A stretch of DNA of 12,587 bases. Source: JAVBKE01 sp031554215. Its GTDB lineage: Bacteria; Bacillota; Bacilli; JARBTR01. A model generated the notes under the pieces. That model ran no database searches. It saw nothing but the letters and a program-made list of their open reading frames with translations, and had not been told where the DNA came from. The stretch covers positions 1 through 12,587 of the forward strand of contig JAVBKF010000168.1 of the NCBI GenBank assembly GCA_031554215.1, written 5' to 3'. The position numbers were made by a program, and so were the translations under genes. Shown in pieces: positions 6,496-12,510 of the stretch. The first letter of the stretch is position 1, and each line of letters opens with the position of its first letter.

Positions 6496-6820
6496 CGACT
6501 AGCTCCCCTTTCGATCTGTATGTGGTTCCACCGGCATGTAGTATGATAGTTGGCCCTTCGACTGCACGGAACGTTTCTACCGCACCGTATTGCATATCTT
6601 GCAGAGACAAGCTAAGATGCCCGTCCATTTCTGTGCTATCCCCTTTGACCGTGCCCGATGTCATGCGGAACATCATCAACGTTTCCTTGCCAGTGTCCAT
6701 ATCGACTGCTTGCACGATGATAACAGCCTCACGGACTCCAGCCAGCCTATAGCGACCCCTCGGCCTCAGTTTACGCAGGAGGTGTTGCCTAGCCCTACTT
6801 TCGCGCTCTTCTTTGGTCAT
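6482..6820 (-). CDS. Hypothetical protein (112 aa)
   Basis: The start at 6820 overlaps the previous stop as ATGA, and GGGAG lies about 9 nt upstream. The N-terminal 28 residues are strongly basic (KEERESRARQHLLRKLRPRGRYR), while the remainder looks beta-rich (AVIIVQAVDMDTGKETLMMFRMT, HLSLSLQDMQYGAVETF, TIILHAGGTTYRS). A basic arm on a beta domain could bind nucleic acid, but no known fold is recognisable. There are no cysteines, membrane segments or nucleotide-binding motifs. It sits between the deoxyribosyltransferase-like and MazG-like genes and is probably co-translated with both. Confidence 0.7.
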   Translation of the reverse strand: MTKEERESRARQHLLRKLRPRGRYRLAGVREAVIIVQAVDMDTGKETLMMFRMTSGTVKGDSTEMDGHLSLSLQDMQYGAVETFRAVEGPTIILHAGGTTYRSKGELVDAPR

Positions 6821-7296
6821 AAGTCCTCGCTCCCGCCCGTAGAAGGCAGCTCGAAGATAGCGCGCACTACTTCACACGCCTGGGACAGATCCGTGCATAT
6901 CCAGCCAGCTAACTGCTTAGTGAATATGTGGTTGTGTATGTCCCGATCATTCATAATCAGAACGATAGGCTTGTTATATGCGTTAGCCCAACCAAGCTCA
7001 ACCATAGTGCCAATTGATATTCGATCAGCGTCGTGTAGATTCATTAGTACTAAATCGCAACGCTGTACATCGAAGCGGTCCCTAGTAACCACAGCGGCTT
7101 GCCTAGTCAGTGGGTGTTGAGGATATTCATCAGTGGTAATGGCTCCTAATTCACTGAGAAAGCCTTTGCCTCGTAGTGGATTGATACAATCACACACGGA
7201 TAGCAAACTACTACTAATGTCTTCTCGCCACGATCCCGCTTGGGCATGTGTCAATCCAGCCATAGGACCGGCAAGGTAGATAAGTGGTCTACTCAT
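6817..7296 (-). CDS. Nucleoside 2-deoxyribosyltransferase-like protein (159 aa)
   Basis: The N-terminal strand and loop IYLAGPMAG (residues 6-14), the RD-x2-D-x3-CDLVLMNL segment (about 72-87) and GTMVELGWANAYNKPIVLI (about 96-114) are the hallmarks of the nucleoside 2-deoxyribosyltransferase fold. E100 in GTMVELG is in the position of the catalytic nucleophile of that family. Family members swap bases on deoxyribose or hydrolyse nucleoside (mono)phosphates, so this protein probably acts in nucleotide salvage or in making a modified nucleotide; the substrate cannot be told. ATG 7296 has GGAGG 11 nt upstream and overlaps the previous gene by 8 bp. An NAD- or ADP-ribose-acting relative with the same fold is a possible alternative. 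Confidence 0.8.
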   Translation of the reverse strand: MSRPLIYLAGPMAGLTHAQAGSWREDISSSLLSVCDCINPLRGKGFLSELGAITTDEYPQHPLTRQAAVVTRDRFDVQRCDLVLMNLHDADRISIGTMVELGWANAYNKPIVLIMNDRDIHNHIFTKQLAGWICTDLSQACEVVRAIFELPSTGGSEDL

Positions 7297-7786
7297 TTTC
7301 TTGCGTGCCTCCTGGCTCGTGATCGACCGGATCTATGCCCTGGTCGTTGGTGTCGATAGTTTGTTGTCCGGCCAGTAGTTTCTGCTCGTTGAGCAGCCGT
7401 TTGGCATTTCCTGCACGGATACTACCGCCAACCCCCGGTGGGGGCAAGCCGATACGGGGCTGTGCTAAGGCAGCGCGGATAGCCGCATCGTCCTTTGGCG
7501 TCTTAGTTCCCGAATAGAACGTACCAGGTAGATACAAGCCAGCGGAGTCGTCGAACTCCCAATTATCAGCCTTCGCCGGTACTTGGATAGGTTCCATCAT
7601 CACTGCACTAACCACTACGGGCGAATTGGCAAACTTCTTGTATTCAGCGGGCAATCCGCTATGTTTCAGAATGAGATTAGCCCGTTCAATCATATTCGAC
7701 GCATAGAGTGTCGGCCCGTATTCAGTGTTGATTACGAACGCTATGGCAAGTACATCATAGCTGCGTTCAGATTTATACTTAGCCAA
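7289..7786 (-). CDS. Hypothetical protein (165 aa) with a TTG start
   Basis: The start codon is TTG at 7786, with GGAGG 9 nt upstream; it overlaps the TAA of the preceding gene by 8 bp, so translation is probably coupled. Residues about 10-105 look like a mixed alpha/beta domain (DVLAIAFVINTEYG, NMIERANLILKHSG, SPVVVSAVMMEPIQV). Residues about 106-165 are low in complexity and rich in Pro, Gly, Gln and acidic residues (RIGLPPPGVGGS, then QTIDTNDQGIDPVDHEPGG), so the tail is probably disordered. The first domain could be an internal or structural scaffold, but I recognise no family. Confidence 0.7.
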   Translation of the reverse strand: MAKYKSERSYDVLAIAFVINTEYGPTLYASNMIERANLILKHSGLPAEYKKFANSPVVVSAVMMEPIQVPAKADNWEFDDSAGLYLPGTFYSGTKTPKDDAAIRAALAQPRIGLPPPGVGGSIRAGNAKRLLNEQKLLAGQQTIDTNDQGIDPVDHEPGGTQENE

Positions 7787-8060
7787 TGTTCTCTTCCTCC
7801 TTCAATGCTATGTCAGCTTGCGTGCCATGCAGTAACATCACCGGCTGGAAGAGCAATATGGCTCTTATTTCGTAGTTATTGTTGACTGCCGTCTGTAAAT
7901 CCTCCATTGTTTTGAGAGTCATCCAGTCGAATGCACCGTTGCTCTTCGGTACTTTAGCGTGCAGTTCAACGCGACTGACTGCGCCAGCCATGTACGTTGA
8001 GTTTTCAGGGTCTAATGCAGAACTTAGCCCCATGCCATCCCAAGCTATTTCAGTTGCCAC
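7779..8060 (-). CDS. Hypothetical protein (93 aa) with a GTG start
   Basis: The start is GTG at 8060, with a near-ideal AGGAGG 6 nt upstream. The same frame is open to 8207, but that part lies inside the preceding gene, reads as a Cys/Arg-rich shadow and has no ribosome binding site. The protein mixes polar and hydrophobic stretches (VSRVELHAKVPKSNGAFDWMTL, then IRAILLFQPVMLLHG) and ends in an acidic tail (KEEENIG), part of whose codons also form the ribosome binding site of the next gene. It overlaps the upstream gene by 11 bp. No motif is recognisable and the function is unknown. Confidence 0.7.
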   Translation of the reverse strand: MATEIAWDGMGLSSALDPENSTYMAGAVSRVELHAKVPKSNGAFDWMTLKTMEDLQTAVNNNYEIRAILLFQPVMLLHGTQADIALKEEENIG

Positions 8061-8355
8061 TAGACACCTCCTGCACGATAGGCGTGCTAGGCTCCAACGA
8101 TATAACTTGCAGTTCGCACACCATGTACACGCTACCTGTTTTGCGTAAGGCTGCACGCAATTGTGCGCTGTTGGCGATGTAATCTTCTCGTGCGCTTGGA
8201 TCTTCACTAGGCTTGTAGTAGCCAGTTAGTTCGTCTACTAAAAACCTACAGCGCATTACATGCTCCACACCATCTACCGTAAGATTGATGGTGGCGTCCT
8301 CCCATTTGATGGGACTATCGACTTCGATTCGTGACGAGAGTGGATTGTTGTTCAT
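8050..8355 (-). CDS. Hypothetical protein (101 aa)
   Basis: ATG 8355 overlaps the stop of the secreted protein gene as ATGA, so initiation is probably coupled; only a weak GGGAC is seen upstream. A longer version from 8382 would extend into the upstream gene without better support. The protein appears beta-rich at the N-terminus (SRIEVDSPIKWEDATINLTVDGVEHV contains alternating hydrophobics) with a central helix (about residues 58-74, including REDYIANSAQLRAALRKTG) and another strand (VYMVCELQVISL). It has two cysteines, no signal peptide and no enzyme motif. I do not recognise the family. Confidence 0.65.
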   Translation of the reverse strand: MNNNPLSSRIEVDSPIKWEDATINLTVDGVEHVMRCRFLVDELTGYYKPSEDPSAREDYIANSAQLRAALRKTGSVYMVCELQVISLEPSTPIVQEVSSGN

Positions 8356-8753
8356 TGTTTGTCCCGCACCCAGACAGGGCAACTAGATGGTGGTCCCGCA
8401 TTTACTTCGCGGAATCCACACATGTCGAATATGTTCGATGCGCCAAATTCAATCACTATGTTGCGCCGGCGAACCGTTGCAACATGTTGTGGCGCTGTCA
8501 CATCAGTAATCCTACAATGTTCCGTTTCGCCAGTAACTTCGCTAGTAACCCATAGCCATGTATCTAGCGCATAATAGCTGGAGGCTATCATACAACGGAC
8601 TATAGGCATACCGCGTTTACGTGCGACCCGTTCCATCAAGCCCACGCGATAGTGTGCTGCGAACCCTTGCCGATCTTGTTGGGGAGTAGCATCAACGTGG
8701 TTAGGAACCAACATGGCAACGAGTGCAATGGCTCCAACGATGCGATATAGCAC
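8352..8753 (-). CDS. Secreted RlpA-like double-psi beta-barrel protein (133 aa)
   Basis: The start is GTG 8753 behind AGGAGG (4-nt gap). The N-terminus is a typical signal peptide: one Arg, a hydrophobic core (IVGAIALVAMLV, residues 5-16) and a likely cut after VDA (about residue 22). The mature protein has four cysteines (C54, C80, C112, C125), enough for two disulfides. The region from about 68 to 130 follows the RlpA / double-psi barrel pattern: V-T-x5-G-x4-C-R-I-T-D84, an Arg-rich strand RRRNIVIEFG, a small-residue helix, then a closing VWV strand. Related domains bind or cleave cell-wall glycans. D84 matches the conserved Asp. Export from within a replication operon suggests a cell-envelope role, such as wall loosening or superinfection control; this is inference. 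Confidence 0.68.
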   Translation of the reverse strand: MLYRIVGAIALVAMLVPNHVDATPQQDRQGFAAHYRVGLMERVARKRGMPIVRCMIASSYYALDTWLWVTSEVTGETEHCRITDVTAPQHVATVRRRNIVIEFGASNIFDMCGFREVNAGPPSSCPVWVRDKQ

Positions 8754-8761
8754 GTTCCCTC

Positions 8762-11257
8762 CTAATCCGGTATGTTGATATAAGCTCGACGGCTACTTAG
8801 TCGATTAGGTATGTCCAAGCCTTCTTTATTGGCTTGTTCGAGCGAGATGCCATGCATCCATATTCCCTGTCGAAGTGCGCCGCCTGTTCCAAAGGTAGCC
8901 TCTTTCAACTGAGCTAAGATAGCATCGCGTTCCAATCCTCCGCGTCCTTGTCTTCGGCGTTGTCCCAACCACCAGGAATGAGCCGGTGTGACCTGTAGGT
9001 AAAGTATATTGTCGGTAGAATCGTATTCAAACTTGAACGGTGTGAATGCTCCTTGATTGACAGCATTTACACACGCCTCCGTAAATTCATCTACCAGCGT
9101 TCTCGACCGTCCCGATGTTGTGTTGACAATCTCTAGGATAGAGTCTGTAAATACCTCTGCGTTTGGTGCCTCCATTCCTACAGCCTTAGCGAACATTAGT
9201 GCGCCGAACATTGCAACTACAAAGTTATTGCGTACTCTGTCCGGCAGCCGATCAGGGAATGCCCTATGAATCAATGCGCTTGCTTCACGAAGCAACTGCA
9301 TCGCAGTACCATCTACAAGTGAGCTAATAGCGAACTGTGCGAAGTACCCGCCGAAGCTAGTCGGCACGTTCTCACGGAACGCTGTGAACTCTTTGTGTGC
9401 ATTCGATCCTTCTGCTATCGTATCTGGACGTAACCGCGCAACTATGATGCGCTCTCGTGCAGCCGCATCAGCTATCACGTCCTCACCGTCTACGCTAAAC
9501 GGCGCGCTTAGTGGATAGTCCTGCGTTGTTTGGTCTGCACGACCTCTAGGATCGTGGCCGGTGTCATAGGCTAGTAGAATAAAAGTAATGAACTTCTCCA
9601 CACGGTCGTAGCGAAACTCACTGAATGCAATCGGAACTGCATTCGACGAGCCAAGCAACGAGAGCATGACGAACTTTGTTGTGCCAGCATCGTATCCTTT
9701 AGCTTCCTTCTGACCGAATAGCGGCATAAGGATACGTTGCGACAGGGTTGTTTTGCCGCTACCTTTCGTGCCAGTTACATTCAGCGTAGGAAACCGATAG
9801 TGTTGCTGTTCTAGCCAAGGTTTGAACAGGCTAGCAGCATACCATCCAACCATACTCCACATAACGTTTGGAGTATTCAAATTGAACAGATGCTCCTTGA
9901 TTCTCTCTAGCTCCGCTTCTTCACGAACAGGCCGTAAGGATACTTCCGGGTGTTCACGTCCAGTAGGCAACCAAGTGATAGGTGCGTGTTTACCCTCGTA
10001 ATATCCTTCTGGGCCGATTGTCTCCTTATCGCCTAAGAAGTATGGAACTCCTTTGATATAGTGCAAGCCAAGTGCCGGGCTAGCTACTACTCTTGGCAAT
10101 TCCAACGCGTCTAATTTAGCAACCAGAAACGGTAGTAGTAATCGTACATCGGTGTCCTGGCCAAGCCACTGCCATGCAGCAAGCGGTGTGCTTGCATCCA
10201 TCATAGCAACTGACCTGAATGCTTTGCGCGGGAATGTAACGTCATTCCACACATGTCCATTAGCGTGTACGGTACAAACTAGCGCATCTTCTTGCCCGAA
10301 GGCACTACCATCCAGGAGTACGGTTGGATCGAGTGTGAACGTGCTTACTCGTCGCTTCGATGCTCCCTGGATGTAATAGCCATCCTCGCCTTCCGTAATC
10401 ATTACGGGTGTATGCTCTCGTGGAGCCCGTTTCTTCTTATCCCCAACGCTGGGAATACGACCCTCTTGTTCTGACACCTTATGTACCTTATCACTCACGG
10501 CCTCCCTAGCTTTCACTATCGTTGTCGATAGATAATGCTCAGGAGAAGTATGGGCGCGGTACTTATCACCAACCGGCTGATTATCGAACAGCAACTCAAT
10601 TAGAGGGTCTGTTGCACCTGCACCTAGCAATGCTGTTATAACCGCCCAGTCACGTTCGCTTCGAGAGTCGAACCCTGTCGCATCTCCCGACCGTATAAGT
10701 CTACGCGTTCGGTCGTCTAGCCTTGCTAGCACATCGAAATCTTCTGGCGCATAGCGCAGAGATTCGTTTATACGATCTATTCTGGATTGTATCGGGTTAG
10801 CAGGATCTTTTACGTTGTATGTGTATGGTAAGCGTAATAATCTGTTGGCATTCCAACATTTATCCGCTTCTGGCACATCGGCACATATAATCTGATTGAT
10901 ACCCTCAATCATTTCTACGTTCGTAATTGTCCTGGTCAACTTCCAATACAGATGCCAGCCTCGACCGCTCCAAACTATGATACTTGGGGGGAACGTCATA
11001 TCTGGAAGTTCTGCATGGTCAACGTCCGCCCACGCAGCGCGTGTGCCTAGCACATCCTCTTTATCCGCACCTTCGCGTGAGCGCATAGCGGGAGAGAAGT
11101 AGACATTTCGATTGGTCGGTATACTACCCTCGAACATAGGAACTTCTGGAAAATAAAGGGCGTTATCCAACGAACCGATTGTTAGTTGTAGAAGTCCTCC
11201 TTGGAAATGAAAGTTGCTTAGGAACTGTTCTACCGTTGTAGTTGCTGATTCTACCAT
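8762..11257 (-). CDS. Primase-polymerase fused to a DUF927-like ATPase/helicase (831 aa)
   Basis: Residues about 20-190 look like an archaeo-eukaryotic-type primase domain: ADVD (D78 and D80, metal ligands), SGRGWHLYW (97-105, with H102) and NRLLRLPYTYN (138-148). Residues about 203-253 resemble a PriCT segment (LFDNQPVGDKY through STTIVKA). From about 370 on it resembles DUF927-type ATPases, with Walker A GTKGSGKTT (496-504), a Walker B-like strand PIAFSEF (542-548) and an Arg-rich sensor region (about 600-610). The protein should prime synthesis and unwind DNA for the nearby polymerase. The frame is open to 11347, but those codons form a terminator arm. ATG 11257 has GGGAG 5 nt upstream. 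ATG 11269 or GTG near 11284 remain possible. Confidence 0.9.
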   Translation of the reverse strand: MVESATTTVEQFLSNFHFQGGLLQLTIGSLDNALYFPEVPMFEGSIPTNRNVYFSPAMRSREGADKEDVLGTRAAWADVDHAELPDMTFPPSIIVWSGRGWHLYWKLTRTITNVEMIEGINQIICADVPEADKCWNANRLLRLPYTYNVKDPANPIQSRIDRINESLRYAPEDFDVLARLDDRTRRLIRSGDATGFDSRSERDWAVITALLGAGATDPLIELLFDNQPVGDKYRAHTSPEHYLSTTIVKAREAVSDKVHKVSEQEGRIPSVGDKKKRAPREHTPVMITEGEDGYYIQGASKRRVSTFTLDPTVLLDGSAFGQEDALVCTVHANGHVWNDVTFPRKAFRSVAMMDASTPLAAWQWLGQDTDVRLLLPFLVAKLDALELPRVVASPALGLHYIKGVPYFLGDKETIGPEGYYEGKHAPITWLPTGREHPEVSLRPVREEAELERIKEHLFNLNTPNVMWSMVGWYAASLFKPWLEQQHYRFPTLNVTGTKGSGKTTLSQRILMPLFGQKEAKGYDAGTTKFVMLSLLGSSNAVPIAFSEFRYDRVEKFITFILLAYDTGHDPRGRADQTTQDYPLSAPFSVDGEDVIADAAARERIIVARLRPDTIAEGSNAHKEFTAFRENVPTSFGGYFAQFAISSLVDGTAMQLLREASALIHRAFPDRLPDRVRNNFVVAMFGALMFAKAVGMEAPNAEVFTDSILEIVNTTSGRSRTLVDEFTEACVNAVNQGAFTPFKFEYDSTDNILYLQVTPAHSWWLGQRRRQGRGGLERDAILAQLKEATFGTGGALRQGIWMHGISLEQANKEGLDIPNRLSSRRAYINIPD

Positions 11258-11284
11258 ACCTGCTCCCATCAATCCGATAGGCAC

Positions 11285-11311
11285 ATAATAAATCGCCTCC
11301 ATGAAAGTCAA
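11285..11311 (-). promoter_or_regulatory. Candidate promoter for the primase/ATPase gene
   Basis: On the minus strand TTGACT (11311-11306) and TATTAT (11290-11285) resemble sigma70-type -35 and -10 boxes, each with mismatches and a short 15-bp spacer. They lie just after the terminator at 11332-11391 and about 28 bp before ATG 11257. The position between a terminator and a gene is the stronger argument; the boxes alone would not be convincing. Confidence 0.45.
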
Positions 11312-11331
11312 AAATCTTACAGAAGCTAAAG

Positions 11332-11391
11332 CAACAAAAAGCGACATTCAGTTCTAGGTATCCTAGAAGCTCGTGAATGTCGCTTTTGTTG
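11332..11391 (-). terminator. Strong nested terminator hairpin after the DUF669-like gene
   Basis: Arms of 18-19 bases (11332-11350 and 11374-11391) pair with a single A bulge. The inner part forms a second 7-bp hairpin (11352-11358 with 11362-11368). Minus-strand transcripts leaving the DUF669-like gene 35 bp upstream would make the GCGACATTCA stem followed by TTTTTGTTG, a classic intrinsic terminator. The plus strand also ends in TTTTGTTG, so it can work both ways. Confidence 0.88.
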
Positions 11392-11426
11392 GTCTTGGCT
11401 ATTTAGTGACTGGGGGTATGGCTAGC

Positions 11427-11891
11427 CTAGCGACGAGCAAGAACAGCGCCGAGCGGTGTGTTAGCGCCAATGGGGGCATAGGCTTTGACACGCGCACGCG
11501 GTCGATATGGCTCGCCGGTCTGTTCGTTGATGCCGGTTGACTCTTCGATGGCGGTAGTAATGACCATACGCGAACCCATCAACAGGTCCGAGGTCACTTC
11601 CTCATCGAAATCCTTGGGGAGTCCAATGGCTCGCAGCAGCGCTCCAACCCGGAAGAGTGCTTTCGGCGCGAACGAGAGGATGTCAAACACCGTTTGGTCT
11701 ACGTTGGCGTCGTCGTCGCTCTCTTCGACCTTATAGCGCAGGTCCATCTTGGGGAGACCAGCTTGGCTAGTGCCTGGCTTCGCATAGGTAATAACGACTA
11801 CGTGCTGACCGTCGCTAACTTCGCGTTGCTCTGGAATTGCACCAAGGTTGACTCGGAATCCGCCAGCGCCGTTATCAGTTCCATTGCTCAT
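11427..11891 (-). CDS. DUF669-like putative single-stranded DNA-binding protein (154 aa)
   Basis: ATG 11891 is chosen because AAGGAAG lies 8 nt upstream and the family-like core begins immediately (GFRVNLGAIPEQREV). The same frame stays open to ATG 12026; that start would add 45 low-complexity residues and overlap the previous gene by 29 bp, without a clear ribosome binding site. The core has strands typical of an OB-type fold (GQHVVVITYAKPG, MDLRYKVEESDDD), a helix (KALFRVGALLRAIGLP) and a closing strand with RARVKAYAP, as in DUF669-type phage proteins thought to bind single-stranded DNA. It also has acidic stretches. It sits immediately before the primase/ATPase gene, as expected for a replication accessory protein. 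Confidence 0.7.
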   Translation of the reverse strand: MSNGTDNGAGGFRVNLGAIPEQREVSDGQHVVVITYAKPGTSQAGLPKMDLRYKVEESDDDANVDQTVFDILSFAPKALFRVGALLRAIGLPKDFDEEVTSDLLMGSRMVITTAIEESTGINEQTGEPYRPRARVKAYAPIGANTPLGAVLARR

Positions 11892-11997
11892 TGTGTTCAC
11901 TTCCTTTTCGGTGGCTAGTGCCACTATGTTAGTTGCCGGGACCGCCGGTACGTCCGTTACGGATAGGGAGGCTTGCGCCTCTTCAATTTGCAAGTCG

Positions 11998-12231
11998 CTA
12001 GACTGCGACCGCGCTCGCTTTGGCATCTTCGATGCTCACTCTCACATGTTGCCCATCGTATGCACCGCCCACGATCTGAACGATATGCCACGATTTGTTC
12101 ATACCGTTCGAGCCTAGTGCAACGTCTGGGCCGACGTACACACCCTGGTACGTACCAGGTGCTAACGAGGGAGCTTGCTCCCCACTAAACTCGATGGTGT
12201 CACCTAGCTTACTAGCAAAATCTCCTGGCAT
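11998..12231 (-). CDS. Small protein similar in pattern to the DUF669-like neighbour (77 aa)
   Basis: This is the first protein gene after the tRNA-like genes. Residues about 20-65 show a Pro-Gly-Thr-Tyr turn and strands (APGTYQGVYVGPDV, NKSWHIVQIVGGAYDGQHVRV) that resemble the opening half of DUF669/OB-like proteins. It could be a short paralogue or partner of the next gene. The C-terminus is Ala/Val-rich (DAKASAVAV). ATG 12231 is preceded by AGGTAGGAGA, where the best AGGAG is only 1 nt from the start, so initiation probably uses the AGG further upstream. It lies next to an inverted repeat that could affect translation. Function is inferred only from this resemblance. Confidence 0.6.
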   Translation of the reverse strand: MPGDFASKLGDTIEFSGEQAPSLAPGTYQGVYVGPDVALGSNGMNKSWHIVQIVGGAYDGQHVRVSIEDAKASAVAV

Positions 12232-12239
12232 TCTCCTAC

Positions 12240-12270
12240 CTAAGTGTCTAAGTAATCCCTGACCACTTAG
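12240..12270 (-). promoter_or_regulatory. Leader hairpin next to the ribosome binding site of the 77-aa gene
   Basis: On the minus strand CTAAGTG (12270-12264) can pair with CACTTAG (12246-12240), which ends a few bases before the ribosome binding site. A second ACTTAG copy (12253-12248) lies between them, so the same left arm could pair with either copy. This may be an operator-like or RNA switch-like element controlling the start of the operon. It is short and unproven. Confidence 0.35.
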
Positions 12271-12374
12271 CTGATGTTCGGTTGCGTGACGTTCTCTTAT
12301 TGCAGCTATCGCCGTCTACGCTATTATCTGCTGCTCACGACCGAACTAACACGTTTCAATACTAGACAAGCTAC

Positions 12375-12398
12375 GCCGCCCGCCTTGCACCAGACGGC
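12375..12398 (-). other. GC-rich hairpin downstream of the tRNA-like genes
   Basis: On the minus strand GCCGTCTG pairs with CGGGCGGC (two G-U pairs) around an 8-nt loop, 15 bp after the tRNA-like gene. No T run follows, so it is more likely a 3'-end processing or stabilising structure than a terminator. The rest of 12271-12374 shows no gene that I can support. Confidence 0.3.
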
Positions 12399-12412
12399 GC
12401 AACTCTAACAAA

Positions 12413-12493
12413 CACAAACGGCAGGAGTCGAACCGGCTTACCTCCCCCGGAATCAGACGGGGGCGCTCTACAAACCGCTGAGCTATCGTCTGT
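12413..12493 (-). tRNA. tRNA-like gene with an irregular anticodon arm
   Basis: On the minus strand the order is tRNA-like: acceptor ACAGACG paired with CGTTTGT (one G-U), D arm GCTC...GAGC with AGCGG, an anticodon-type stem CCCCCG/CGGGGG, a T loop GGTTCGACTCC and a discriminator G. There are four oddities. The anticodon stem has 6 bp and an 8-nt loop (TCTGATTC) instead of 5 and 7; three bases rather than two join acceptor and D stem; the T stem has a C-T mismatch; and the flanks extend the acceptor to 12 continuous pairs (12409-12420 with 12487-12498). No CCA is encoded. The anticodon is unclear: CTG (Gln) and GAT (Ile) are both possible registers. It may be a degenerate or specialised phage tRNA. 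Confidence 0.65.
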
Positions 12494-12510
12494 GTTTGTA
12501 TCTAAAAACA

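Noticed and set aside
6590..7120. A 176-codon plus-strand open frame
   Set aside because: It lies opposite three minus-strand genes that have motifs, ribosome binding sites and coupled overlaps; its protein has no recognisable pattern.
8061..8207. Longer N-terminus for the 93-aa protein, including a CxxC pair
   Set aside because: This part overlaps the preceding gene in another frame, and the GTG at 8060 has a near-ideal ribosome binding site; the cysteines are probably accidental.
11258..11347. Thirty extra N-terminal residues for the primase/ATPase
   Set aside because: The first codons form one arm of a strong terminator, and no ribosome binding site supports the start at 11347.
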